Source: Adenanthera pavonina (taxonomy: Eukaryota > Streptophyta > Magnoliopsida > Fabales > Fabaceae). Taken from it: a stretch of DNA of 64,000 bases. Of the stretch, positions 37,443 through 50,174 are shown piece after piece. The position numbers were made by a program, and so were the translations under genes. How positions within the stretch are numbered: the stretch's first letter is position 1; each line of letters opens with the position of its first letter. The notes under the pieces were generated by a model. It saw only the letters and a program-made list of their open reading frames with translations. It had not been told where the DNA came from and did no database searches. The stretch covers positions 7,405,501 to 7,469,500 of the forward strand of contig JAIVEN010000020.1 in the NCBI GenBank assembly GCA_026686845.1. The letters are read 5' to 3'.

Positions 37443-40400
37443 TCATGGCCACTTGTCCACCTTTTTCTTGAAGATGCTAGGACCATAAGTAGAAGAAATT
37501 ACTTGAACAAGAAGAGGGAATTGTAATAATACAAAAAGGGTTACTGGAATACTAGCAAGCATAATAATAGGAAGAAACCACAAGTGTGATCTTTGTTGTA
37601 GCATCATGACAATGGTTGCAGAAAAGGCCATCATCATAGTTGCAATGGAGAGAAAAAGGGCAGAAAGACCTATGATCAATTTTTTAGGTAAGGAGTAGAG
37701 AAAATCCTCTTCTGCATAACGGGAGGTAAGGATTCCAAGAAATGTAAGCACAGATGTAGTAGAGGAAAATAATGACAATGTATCTGAAATTATGAAAAAT
37801 ACAAATAACTTTTCTTTTGAAAATATTGGGTACCCTGAATTTTGATCATTTCCCCCTGGAACTGTAAAAGCTGAAGCAAACATGATGGTGACAATAAGGG
37901 CACCAACCACTGAACAAGAAGTTGCAGTATCTTTCATCCATTTCTCTCCTTCAATTCTCAGTTGTTTATGGCTTTCTTTGAACAAGTCTAGAGGTTTCAC
38001 GCCATCGCTATTTCCATAATGCTTATTGATAGGTTCCAAATTCTCCACCGCCTATATTCAAAAACAATTAAACAGCAAATTAAAATTTTGAAATATTTCT
38101 ATTCTAACACTATCTCAGAGATAAAATTGTCACTTTTGAGAAGCTTAAAATTTTAATTAATTATTAGCGTCTAATAATGTGTAAGAATTTCATAAACCAC
38201 CTTTTCACAGTCAAAATATTTCACAAGGTTGTAATAGATAGTAAGCATGCATCATATGATATTATAATATAATTAATCAAAAGTCAGTTTCATCGATTAA
38301 TCACAGCAATTGAGATTCCTATAAAAAAATTCAAGAGCATTAATCTTTTTTCTTTTTCTTGTTCTTCTATTCTTTTACCTTGAACCATTGCAATTCACTT
38401 TGCATTTGTAATGCTGCACCAGAGATGCTGTTAAGATGGGACGAAGGAGCCAACATGGCTGCCATATGAAGCAAGTTATTTCCAAATTTATATGACCTTT
38501 GAGTTAATACATTCCTAAAGCGAAATTCGTGAAGGATGTTGAAAACCTCAGCCTGACGATATCTAACAGCATTCGAGAAAATGTTCCACCCAAGTAGTTC
38601 TGGGTTTGCTTTTGATACTTCTAACAAAAACTCAACATTCCCATTCACGGCCGCAGAATCAAGTGCTTTTGAAGCATTATCCTTTTCTCTTCCATCTAAA
38701 AGTATTACATTCTTTTTAATTAGGCTTAGAATTCCTCTTGCTTGTACATCTTGCAACTTCATCCTATGTATTGCCCGCATTCCTGGAATTGGTAACTCAT
38801 ATGTAACTTGATGAAATTTAATTATCAGCACTGAAACAATAAAATTGTCCAACTAACTACAAATTTAAAAGAAATACTTTGCAGACATACCTAGCAAGTT
38901 ACAGGTGAAGGAGATGAGCCTCTGTATTAGACCTAGCTCTGTTGCAATTGAACTTTGTTAAACTAAGGTTTCAGAAGTATTAATTCTCTCCGTGTGTGTG
39001 TGTGTGAGGGGGGGGGGGGGTGGTGGGGTGGAACGTTGTAAAAATTAAGGTTAGGACCTCTTTAAAACCCAATAGCCAGGTATAAAGAAATTTTGAATCC
39101 AGGTAGCAAATTAACGTGCCTTGTGCATTATAAGGAAATGTTTAATTTTTTTTTAAACACAACCAAGAAAAGAATACAGTATCCATGCATTTAAAAAATC
39201 GCTTCCATAAATAATAAATGAATAGTGAGGGAGCATTTAGTATTATATTGATGTCATAGTCATATTAATTAATAAATACTAAATAAATAATAAATAATTT
39301 TGTTTTATATCGAATATTGATTGTCGTAATTGGGTATACTCGATTTTGAATATTATTTGTTTCATCTTCTGTAATTAACTGAAAGAACACAATGCACTTT
39401 GTTATATAATCTCCTCATTCCCTCTTACACTTTAAAGTCTAACCTTGAATCTTTTGACTCTTGCCTTCTTGTTGAATGTCCAGATGAAGATGATTGGTGA
39501 ATGTTGCTGATGGTATTCTTATATCTTCCACCCAAGAAGGAGAACAAATAAATGGAGAAACATGAGCTTCATTAAGAAAATAATGAGATATTAATTAATC
39601 AAAAAAAAAAAGAAGATTGTGTACGTGAAGTTATTTATTCAGTTATCCAAACTTGTTTTTGTGATCGTTCCACTTATTTAATCGTCCTTAGTTAAGAGGC
39701 ACACTCTATATATCAATTTTTTTAGCTTGCATCGATAAATGCAATGAGTGAATGAATATTCATAGAAACATATAACATGAGAAAAAAACAAGAAGAAGAT
39801 AGTTAAAAGTGGTAATAAGTACTAACAGTGATATATCCATTGCTTCCAGAACACAAGTTGACTTGTGCGAGATAAAAGAAGATAGTATGCAATATCTCCA
39901 ATTATTGAATGCCCCTGATCGTCTTGTGCAAAAAGCAGTTCTTGGTGTCGTTGAAGTAAATCCCAAACAATATCTATTTATATAGCACGAGATAGAATAT
40001 CAAAACAAATCAGCAAAATAACATAAACAAAGAGAGAGAGAGAGTGAGAAAATAAATCATATATTGACGATTGAAAATGTTGTATGAAACGTGTTCTTCT
40101 TGAAGAAGCTATATATTGACTGAAAGTTATATATATAATTACCAAGATATCCTCTTTGCAAACATGTTAATATAAGCATATACCCTGTGGGGGAACCATT
40201 TGCAGCTGGTTGGAGGAAGACTTCCAAAGGCGTGACAGAATAGAGATAACGTCCCATTTCTTCCTGACCATAAGAAAAAGCAACTGTAACCGGAATCTCT
40301 TTATTTATTGAACCTAAAATGCCAAGTATATTGCTGTTTTTATCGATCATGCATTGTGCAATTCGAATGACTCCACTAAATGATGCAGCAATTGCTAGTG

Positions 40401-41585
40401 GAGTATAGCCATAAGAATCTTGTCTTTCGAGGTATTCTGGTGGGACTAATCTCACCAACTTCTCTACGATGCCCACATGCCCAAACATTGCAGCCACATG
40501 AAGAGCTGTTTGGCCTCTTGAATTAAGTTTTGCACTCAAAGCCCCCCGATGTTTATCAATGATTGCTTTTGTAGCATACCAGTTGTCATCACATATAGCT
40601 TTGCTAAAAACCGCCTCCTCAAAATCATGCTCTTTTGTCACTGTAATCACCAACCATAATATCAATATTTAATACCATTGAGCCGATAATATGTGTCAAA
40701 CCCATCAGGCCGACCTATTTAGTTCAATAAAAATGACAAGTTAAGCTTTAAAAATTGGTGCTCAAATAGAAAATAGACTCTTATGCATGAGCCTGTTAAA
40801 CTCAAGGCCCGCATGAACCAACATGTACAATAAGCTAGGCCGTTTGACCCTTTTTTTAATTTTTTTAAATACTACTTAAAAAGATAAAAACCCTCCCTCT
40901 TATTCTAAATAATACATATTTTTTTATCACAATCCGATGTCTCTCATTCTTAATTCCAAATTTGAAATTTCTCAATCCTCAACAAAAAGAAAAAAAACCC
41001 AAATTATTTTATTAATTGGTAATGTATAAGTAGTAAAATTTAAACATTATATTAATTCTAATAAATGATAATAATAATTAATTATATTAATTTAAATAAT
41101 TATACAAAAAATACTTTTAAAAAATAGGGGTTTACGAGCTTAAAAAAGTAGGCCCATCTTGAAAATACGCTTTTCAAGCCTTGCCGTCACCACCGTCCTG
41201 AATTACCACCTCTATACTGCACGCACACACCAAGGTGCATGATGAGATTTGAATATTATCGGCACTGACCTTCAGGACGAGAGTGTGATCGATTGTAGGT
41301 ATGATAGAGATTATCCCATGCAACTTTGGCTTCAAAGGCACCACTTATATGAGAGAGATTTTTAGGCCCACAAGAGATACGAATGACGTGTAATGCTGCA
41401 GCATTCTCTCTTCTCCATCTCGCAAAATCTTCCTCACGATTTCTGTCCGGTCTTGCACCACTACTTGTCACTTCCCAAAGGTCTTTAGCTATAAGATAGT
41501 TTTTAACCCATTCAAACCAATCTTTATAGTTGTCGTCCTTCAGTGGTTCTGCAACTACCTTGTTAAAGTTGTGGATCCTTGCCAT
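37443..41585 (-). CDS. Ankyrin-repeat PGG-domain membrane protein (ITN1/ACD6-like) with a Gag-like N-terminal exon
   Basis: Minus-strand exons 41585-41270, 40640-40143, 39973-39827, 38830-38379 and 38051-37443 join through GT-AG introns with matching phases (1,1,1,0) into 673 codons plus TGA, with no internal stop. Residues 1-105 (LKDDNYKDWFEWVKNYLIAK...) resemble the DUF4219/UBN2 Gag domain of Copia elements. Ankyrin repeats follow in exon 2, e.g. RGQTALHVAAMFGHVGIVEK, and in exon 4, with GNNLLHMAA. Exon 5 holds the PGG domain: GEKWMKDTATSCSVVGALIV, then FTVPGGND at 533-540, and four hydrophobic segments. Relatives are plasma- or endomembrane proteins in salt, defence and cell-death signalling. 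The specific role here is not known. Exon 1 could instead belong to a separate transcript, but its donor and phase fit this gene. Confidence 0.9.
38990..39024. repeat. (GT)n/G-run microsatellite in an intron
   Basis: A TGTGTG run followed by about 14 consecutive G within the third intron of the ankyrin gene. A G tract this long is prone to length variation. Confidence 0.7.
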
Positions 41586-44500
41586 AGCTGATCAACCTAA
41601 AGCTGTTGTTAGAGATGGTCAGATACTCTATTTATGTAGTAGCTGTGGGTTTGAAATTGTAACTAGCAATTAATTCACAATTTCCTGATAACTAAAAATA
41701 TTTTCAATTGGGAAACTAAATATTGCGTTGAAAGAAACAAAGATTATAGTTATACCCTTACCAGTTGAACTTGGCTGTATGAAGGAAATTGATCTCAGAT
41801 GTTATGACAATGGCTTAGTGTTCTTTTGCGAGATACGGTTTAAATTGAAAACTCTGCTTTTAGTCTTCAAGTGCTCCTTTTGCTAATTTTTGGTTTGTCA
41901 AGCACACAAACTTTATCCTCTAAAATAAAATTTTCTAATAACTCATTATACAGGTAGTGGCTTCATCAAGCACACAACACTAGCGTGGGAAAAATAAAAA
42001 TCGACAGGGATAGACTCATCTAAGTTCAGCAAAATGTAATGCGACTGATAAACTCTATAAACTAGAAGCTGAAGCAAAACAGAGCATTTTATCAGCAGAG
42101 TAGGAAGCAAAACGATTTGAAGCAGATCTGGCCAAAAAAATGCTTTAAATAAATAACAAAATATGTTTCCTCAACATCTAACCAGCACAGATAAAAACCA
42201 AATGAGGGCCCTTTGAAGCAGAAAATCTTAAAAAACAATGATAATAATATAACAATAAACAAAAAGAACAGAACTGCCCAGACAAAACCTGATGGCTGGA
42301 GCACAGGATGACAATAAGAGTGAGGGAGAGCATCGGCGGCGATGTGAGGTGGGGGCTGGAGTTGCAGCTGGACGGAGAGCAGAAGTCGCTCAGATGAGCG
42401 AACGATTGTGGAGAGTGGGGAAGGAATGTGATTGACTTGTGCAAGTCAATATGTACCTATAACCAGGGTTGCTATAACCAGGGTTGAAGACATGGGGCAA
42501 TTTTTTTTTAAGTTGATATATATAATTTTATTTTTTTTATTAGCAAATATTAAAATTAATTTTATAATATAATAAAAAGATTATTACATAATAATGAGCT
42601 ACGTCCTACGGAGGAAAAGGCCAAAAAAAAAAATGTATGCATTTTAATGGAATGCATTAACAGCTATATAGTTATTGATATACAAACCTTGAATAGCAGA
42701 GGCATATTAGGATTAATAATCAAACCTTTTTAATTTTTATTAACATGATGTTCTAAGATGAAAACATGTCCCTATTGAAACAATATTCTGCCAAGCTGAA
42801 TTTTTTTTTTCTGAGGCAATATATTAGAAAAATTTTGATAAAAAAGTTTGGGCCGCTCCATCCTGGCCTATTGGAATTTAATTGACTTTTGATAACCAAA
42901 TTAAGTTTTTGGGAAACACATTGGTGGCTCACGATGCTCATCATTTTCACAAAATCTAAATCATCTAGTTTTAATTTGGATAATTTAGATTTAAAGTTTT
43001 TTATTTTAATTTTTGTAAATAATAACATCATTTTTTTTAAAGTGACAATTATAAAATTATTTTTATTTGATATTTTATATCTAATAAAATAAACATATAA
43101 TAATAAAATTAAATTATTATATTTTGTGATGAGTATGGAATAAATGTTCTATATTTTGTGATTGTTACAATTTAAATATAGAAAGTTATCCTGTACAAAT
43201 TTAGGGCCCCATTTGTTTAAATTTTTTTTAAAAAAAGATTTTTAAATTATTTAAAAAAATAATTAATTATTTTATATTTAATTAAAAAAATATTTTTTAA
43301 ATTATTTAGTAATCAGATATATAATTACAATGGAGGATGAAGCCACACTATTAGTTTCTGCAGTGTGATTGCTCCTTTGATTGGACACGTGTATATGTGT
43401 ATTACCTTTTAGTGATTTTTCCATTCCCATATAATTTGTATTGGTTACTAAATCCTCATTAAGATCTAAACCATCCAAATTAAAATTGGACAGTATAAGT
43501 TTAATTTTAGTTTAGTATTATATTTTTAATATATTATTTTATTATAAATAAAATATAAAATAAAGATAATTTTATAATTATTATTTTAAAAAATTATTAT
43601 TAAAAAAATACAAAAATTTTAAATTTAGATCGACCAAATTAAAATGGGATCTTATTTGAATGGTGTGCATGGTGCTAATCACAATGCAAATTCATTAACA
43701 CAATATAAATTCATTTCGATATGGCAATCTTTTCGGGCCAATTTTTCCAGGACAGTACAGAAACGTGTGGGACGCAGTTTTGCCCAATCTTTTCGAAACA
43801 ATTTTTTCGGACCACTAACTCTGTATTCATCATATCTTCTTATGAATTGTGGGACCCAGTTTGGGGCATTCACTTAGTGGATAACATGTCAATTTTTTCC
43901 CAATATCTTTTTATTAAATTATTAATAATTAACAAAAACTAATAATTTCCTTTGTCTTTCCCCAATTTCGCCCCAGTATTGTCACACTGTATACTCCAGA
44001 TTGATGTTATATCAATAAAGCTCCCCTGAATTTATTTATTTTCAAAACATCTATATTTAACTTAATTATCAGGTTGGTTATCTATTTATTATTTAGTAAT
44101 AATAATTATTAAGTAATTACTAAATTGTCGTTGTTATTATTAGTACTCATTATTATAATGTCACCAGAAATTGACGATCTTCTATTAATAATTGAAGCTC
44201 ACCTTAATTTATTTATCATCAAAAGATCTATATTTGATAATAATTATTATTATCAAAAGATATATTTTTAATAATATTTTTAATTCTACATTGTAGTTCT
44301 TATTATTTATCATGTTTTATTATTTATTATTTTTTAATATATTAAATATCAATTAATAAATATTAAATATGAATTATTAAAGTTATACAGATTTCTTTCT
44401 GATGATAATCATAAATAAATTATACTACTTTCTATAATGTTTTGATGATGCACATTAGCATTATGGAACATAGATAGATTTTCCAATGGAGGATGGGCTA

Positions 44501-44732
44501 TCTGTTAAGATTCAAATGGTAGCATTCCCTCCAAGATTCAAACTCAAATTCTACAATATAAAACATAGAAGATTTAACCAATTTTAACTTCAACTACTTA
44601 TCATTGCCTCCGTTTTTCAATTTCAAATTCAGATTGAAGTACATACTGATGACTAATGGCTTGGTTATTTCTGAGCATTGGATCAGAATTTGGAAATTCA
44701 ATTTAATGAATAGGATTCCCTCCAAGATTTCA
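41586..44732. other. Upstream region of the ankyrin gene and AT-rich intergenic DNA
   Basis: Nothing coding is supported. 42300-42430 is G-rich on the plus strand and gives a low-complexity Ser/Pro/Leu frame on the minus strand (42178-42444) without a domain. 42457-42485 is a direct repeat of CTATAACCAGGGTTG. 43700-43900 holds a short internally repeated phrase (CAATCTTTTCGGGCC, CCAATCTTTTCGAAAC). The rest is long A/T runs. Confidence 0.5.
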
Positions 44733-45668
44733 AAATGCATTTGTGAAGTCACTTTCCCCACACCTTTACAAGATGTAAATTTCCCTTACTATTATCCCCA
44801 TACTAAAATCCTACCCAGAAAATAGTAGAAATAAATGAATACAGAATTGAAACTCTCTTTTAAAGTAGATGATACATTAAAAGCTTACTCTAATGAGGTG
44901 AGTTTAATTATAAATAATGATACAGAAAGATTTTATGTATTAAAGCAGCATTTTGACATAACTATCTTAATTTTATTACCTATGAGTTTAAATGATGTTT
45001 TATTTATAGATTTGTGGCTTAACTATTCGTTAGACATAAGATCTATCCGTTAGACACAAGTTTTAGCAGTTACTTTGCAAAAAAAGCCGTTCAACAATCT
45101 TATTAAATGCGTCTGACATATCAAAATTTGAATTTTGAGGCGCAATAGACAAATTTCGCAAAGTCAATATAATTATGTGTTTAACATTGAACTTCATAAA
45201 TTTATCTACCATAGAGTGAAATTTGAATTTTGAGTTTACCAAAGTTAACCCACGTTAATTCATGCAAATTTTCATATTAGAAGTGTGTCTATTAAATTTG
45301 AACATTTGTCTCAAGTTTTCACAGTGCACTTCAAAATTCGAATTTCAGAAGCTGAAATTCATTTGTCAGAGACACGTTCAATATGATACAAAATTTCTCT
45401 CTTCAAAATTCAACTATTGAAATGCAAAGTTCATTTGTCAGAGGTATGCTCTAACAAGATTTACAAGTTCTCATTTTAAAATTCGCATTTTGAAGTCTAA
45501 AGTTCGTCTATCAGAAGAAGTGACTTTGAATTTACCTTGAACTTCACCAATATTTGAATTTTGACTAAGTTTCATGCGAATTTTACACATTTTCACTAAC
45601 AATGCTTAGCCTGAAATTCGAATTTCAGAACCAAAATTCGTCTATTAGAAATAAAACCTCTATACCTC
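44733..45668 (-). repeat. Truncated 3' LTR copy of the minus-strand Copia element
   Basis: A direct repeat of 48590-49560, with shared runs such as TAATGAGGTGAGTTTAA and GATCTATCCGTTAGACACAA. The LTR TATA box appears as TATTTATA at 45001. Both ends of the LTR are missing: about 440 bp at the low-coordinate side and about 580 bp at the high-coordinate side. Confidence 0.85.
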
Positions 45669-46659
45669 AAACTATGCATTTCATTTGATTAAACCAAGAA
45701 AGTGAACTACATCAAATAAACATGTTCATGCAAAAGCATATGATGTAATCATTCAAGCATTATGATTGAAAATTTTCTTTTAAATCGAAAAGAGTTTTTA
45801 AAAATCTTTACATGCAAATTTATAAACTCCCCTAACCATGAGCATTTATTTGAACATACATGCTTTTCAGATCATTGCTCAAATCAAAATCAGTATGCAA
45901 GAGAAATTTTGAAAAGCACACAAATTTGGTTATACAAATAAAGAAATGGACTTGTGCAAAAATTGAACTTTACAATAAGCACTATCATCATATTTAGATA
46001 GTTCATCATTTGAACAAGAACCGTACTTTATTTTAATAACCTCAAATAACAGCACCAATCAAGTATGTGAAAAAACTTATTAAACACTTACAAATCAAAC
46101 TTGGTTAATAGCTAATTCATTCCCTTTTCAAAATGATTCCAATTAAGTACATTAGATACTCTATCTTTATTAGATTTTCACCATTTAGCTCAAGGAGTAC
46201 CTGCAAAAAAAAAAGAATATCTTTTTCTTTCTTTGGTACCCTTTCTTAATAGGGTCCACTAATGGTCAAATTAAACATTTTAAAGTATATATAGGATCGG
46301 AGTTCAATCTTACTCAAATATAACATATAATTTAATAATTAAATAGGGTAAGTGACAGAGGTTACCACAGATTATCTCCTTGTTATTTTTGGCTTGTATT
46401 CAGTGTAGCATTGCTCATGTTTTCCTCTTACATATAGATCATTGCTTCTTAAGCTTCTACTCTTTTTCTTCTTAATTTCTGTTTGAGGTCCTTCATTGAG
46501 ATCAATGAGCGGTTTGCTTCCAATACTTCTCCTTATGATTTGCAATTGCAGCTTTAGAGTTTTGAGAAGCTTCCCCTCTTGACATCTTCTTTCTTGCACC
46601 AATATGTTCTTTCTTCATAGATTTATTCTGCATACATGAAACACTAGAAGAACATTTTG
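45669..46659. other. Interior of the Copia remnant, largely unrecognisable
   Basis: Lies between the truncated LTR and the gag remnant. Pol motifs (protease, integrase, RT, RNase H) were looked for and not seen. A minus-strand open frame at 46372-46602 is Lys/Arg-rich and unidentified. Its upstream TTTTTGCAG at 46204 is on the other side, so an exon reading is not supported. Confidence 0.5.
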
Positions 46660-48120
46660 GTACAACTTGTTTTTGGGTCCAGGTAGGTTAGTGGCATCCT
46701 TTGTAACCCATTTCATACATTTGCTTAAACTATTTCTACTAATATTGCACGAATGAGCTATATGCCCTGTTTTTTACCACAATATGTGTATGATGGTGAG
46801 CTAGGCACAAATCATTTCAAATAGCTTTTTTCTTTTCTCCTTGGACTCACCCATATGGCCAACATTCAACATGTCAAGTGGAATATTCAGTTTATCCTTT
46901 TTCTTAAGTGAAATTGGCTATAACTTTAGTTAATTCCTCTTTTTCTTTAGTTAATCTTTCACATGAATTACAAGAGGAAGTGTGTGGATAGTTTTTACAA
47001 ATATTTTCTAACTCATTTATTTTCTTTTTAAGTGATTCCTTTTTATTCTTTTCCAGTTGTAATTCAATTTTCAAGGAAATTACTTACTTCTTACTGTGTG
47101 CAAGTGCTTTTTGCTAATCTTATCAATTCATCATACATTTCATTATAAGTATCTTACAACTCATTGAAAGAGTAATCATAATCAGATTCAGAGTCATAAT
47201 TTGATACCTCATCATTGGTCTTTGCCATTAAGTATGGATAGGTATCCTTATCATTTTCATCTGAATTGTTGCCTAAGATTATAGAGGTATATGCCACTTT
47301 GGATTTTTCGCTTTTCTTCTCTACATATCTTCCTCCTTGCCTCTTTGAGGAGTATTTCAGTTTACTTGTGTGGTAGGAGTGCTTTTATCCCTGAAGCTCC
47401 TTTTTTTTTTTTATGTGAGGAATCTGCCAAATTTGATGGTCAACTGTTTTAGCTCATCCTCCTTATCATCACTGTTGTTATCATCACCTTCATCATCAAT
47501 ATCATCATTTTTTGAGCTTTGTGATATAGTAGCTTTAAATATTAGAGTTTTTTATTTATTTTGCTGTTCCCACAGAAGGTTTAGTTTTCATTCATGTTCA
47601 GTAAGGCTCCCAAACAGTGCAATGATAGACTGATATGATGCACTTCTTGTCTTTTCAATGGATGTCACTTTCAGTTGCCATTCTTTGGGTAGAGCTTTGA
47701 GTATTTTATAAACCTACTCTCTTTGTATGTAGCTCTTCCCCAAAGTTTCCAGATGATTGATTATATGAGTGAAACAAATTTAGAAATCTTTAATTGACTC
47801 ACCATCAATTATCTTAAACATTTCGTATTCTGCTATGAGAGAGTTGAGTCTGTTTTCCTTCACTCCTTTAGTTCTATCATGAGCAATCTCCAGAGCGTCC
47901 CATATTTTCTTTGTTGTGTTGCAATTTGACACTCTAAAGGATTCATCTTGATTTAAAACACTGACCAAGGAGTGTTTTGCCTTGAAGTTTAATAGAATTT
48001 TTTGTCTATCTTTATCGTTCCATTCTTTCTTTGCCTTCTCTTTGAGTGTGGCATCATCCTTTATCTTCTTTAGCACAAAATCACCTTTTTTTATGATAAG
48101 TCAAATTTCTAGATTTATGG
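46660..48120 (-). pseudogene. Copia gag remnant
   Basis: The minus strand from about 48100 encodes a Copia Gag (UBN2 family): FVLKKIKDDATLKEKAK, KIWDALEIAHDRTKGVKE, then SLIAEYEMFKI. Past a stop at 47780 it continues with HLETLGKSY and ILKALPKEWQ. Then comes an acidic region with SESDYDYSFNEL. Near 46800-46745 there is a degraded zinc knuckle preceding MKWVTKDATNLPGPKNK. Stops and frameshifts are scattered throughout, so no protein is made. The order and orientation agree with the PBS at 48273-48287. Confidence 0.85.
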
Positions 48121-48272
48121 ATTGAAGATATAGTTGCATCATCATCTACAAGAATGCATAATGTTCACTATTAAAGCCTGGAGGTCTATTGATGTTGTTC
48201 CCCTGTGGTAGTATATTCTCTCCAAAACCAACCATTTAGCTCCTGGTTGATTAGATCCTTTGCTGGGAGTCC

Positions 48273-48287
48273 AGGCTCTAATACCAA
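48273..48287 (-). promoter_or_regulatory. Primer-binding site of the Copia element (tRNA-iMet type)
   Basis: The minus strand reads TTGGTATTAGAGCCTGG just after the LTR end. This matches the plant consensus TGGTATCAGAGC, complementary to initiator tRNA-Met, with one C-to-T change. Confidence 0.85.
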
Positions 48288-48288
48288 T

Positions 48289-50147
48289 TGTAAGATTTGG
48301 CTGGTCACCCAATAGGGGGTGAAATGGGTGATATAAGATTTTTTTGCTTAATGAAGCATAATCCAATTTTACCAAGAGATGTAGTAAAACAGAGGTGAAC
48401 AGAGGGTGATGAAAGATATAGATGAAATAATAAAATGAAGGATTAGACACAAGAATTTATCCTGATTCAGCCTAAACCACTTGGTCTATGTCTAGTCCTC
48501 AAGCCACCACTTTAGATTTTTACTATATCCTACAAGTTTCATTTGGGCACTTGTGAAGCCTCAATACATCCCACAAGTTTCAATAGACACTTGTGAAGCC
48601 ACTCTCCCAACACCTTTACAGGATGTGTATTTCCTTTAGTGTTATCCCCATACTAAGATTCTACCCAGAGAATAGTAAAAATGAATGAATACAGAATTGA
48701 AACTCTCTTTTAGAGTAGATAATACAATTAAAACTCACTCTAATGAGGTGAGTTTAACTACGAATGTTGATATAGAAATATTTTATGTATTGAAGTAGTA
48801 TTTTGGCATAACTCTCTTAATTTCGTTACCCATGAGTTCAAATGAGGTTCTATTTATAGATTTGTGGTTTAACTATTCGCTAGATACAAGATCTATCCGT
48901 TAGACACAAGTTTTAACTGTTACTTTACAATAAGAGCCGTTCAACAACCACATTAAATGTGTCTGATATACCAAAATTCAAATTTTAAAGCTTAATAAAT
49001 AAATTTTGCAGAGTCAGTATAGTTATATGGTTAATGTTGAACTTCAAAAATTCATCTGCCATAGAGTGAAATTTGAATTTCAAGTTTACTATAGTTAACC
49101 CTATATTAGTTCATGTGAATTTTCATATTGGAAGTGCGTTTATTGAATTTGAATAGTTGTCTCAAGTTTTCACAGTGCACTTCGAAATTCGAATTTTAGA
49201 AGCTGAAATTCATCTGTCAAAGGCATGCTCAACATGATACAAAAGTTTTCTCTTCGAAATTCGACTATTGAAATGCAAAGTTTATCTATCAAAGGTATGC
49301 TCTAACAAGACTTACAAGTTCTCATTTTGAAATTCACACTTTGAAGTCTAAAGTTTGCCTGTCAGAGGAAATGACTTTGAACTTACCTTGAACTTCACCA
49401 ACATTTAAATTTTGACTAAGTTTCATGTGAATTTTATACACTTTCACTAACAATGTTTAGCCTAAAATTTGAATTTCAGAACTGAAATTTGTTTGTCAGA
49501 AAGAAAACCTCTGTACCTTTAAATTTCACTAAGCAAAGTTCGAATTTTATACAAAATAAACATGAGTCAAACACAAAATTTGTTTATTAGCCAATATTTC
49601 TTAATTCTAACATATGTTAACATCAAATTTACTTAATCTAACTTGTTTAAAACATATGGTAACAAGATTAAGTAAATTTCAAAGGTTAAACAAGCTCAAG
49701 ACCTAAGTGATAACAAATTATATTTAATAACTAGGCCTTCAAAAGTTGAGCTCTATTCTCATTTGGTCATTCCATGCTCCCTTATGATCTTTAATTCATG
49801 GAGCATCCTTTCTCTTCTTTTTCTTTAAGTGAGATATGATGTTAATTTTACTTTCTTTATTTCAATGCTCACTCTTCTTATTTGGACAATCCTACACTTG
49901 ATGTATTACATTCACAAACCAAGTAATTAGTCCAATTTATATATCCAACTTGTATTGTAAAACATAAGAGCATAGTGGATATATCAGTACATAGTATGAT
50001 ATATGCATTATAAACATAATTAAATACATGTTAATTCACATTTTACTTCTTTATGAAACAATATATATACTATACAAATATGATGCATTAGTTCCTTATT
50101 ACTCTACATTTGTCATTATTAAAACTTCTATTATATTAAACCTAACA
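48289..50147 (-). repeat. 5' LTR of the minus-strand Copia element (1859 bp)
   Basis: On the minus strand it begins TGTTAGGTTTAATATAATAG at 50147 and ends CCAAATCTTACA at 48289, followed by the PBS. It contains CAAAATTCGAATTT-type U3 repeats (49130-49520), TATAAATA (plus strand TATTTATA at 48851), and near its end the GAATCAGGATAAATT and CACCCCCTATTGGGTGACC phrases shared with the other Copia-type LTRs in this window. It is the only copy of its family here that appears complete. The left-flank 5-mer is ATACT (50148-50152). Its partner could not be checked because the other LTR is truncated. Confidence 0.88.
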
Positions 50148-50174
50148 ATACTATTCATCATCTCATTCACTTGC

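Larger units (their letters stand above)
44733..50147 (-). mobile_element. Decayed Copia (SIRE/Maximus-like) retrotransposon, internally deleted
   Basis: Two direct LTR copies in the same orientation enclose a gag remnant with a tRNA-iMet PBS at the expected place, but no pol. The internal region is about 2.6 kb, against the more than 4 kb needed for gag-pol. A deletion evidently removed pol and the start of the 3' LTR. It probably cannot move even with helper proteins, since the 3' LTR lacks both ends. Confidence 0.85.

Noticed and set aside
42178..42444. Ser/Pro/Leu-rich minus-strand frame upstream of the ankyrin gene
   Set aside because: Low complexity, no domain, and no splice connection to exon 1 at 41585.
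43200..43650. Possible TIR element starting GGGCCCCATTTG
   Set aside because: No matching inverted end or TSD could be found in the A/T-rich sequence.
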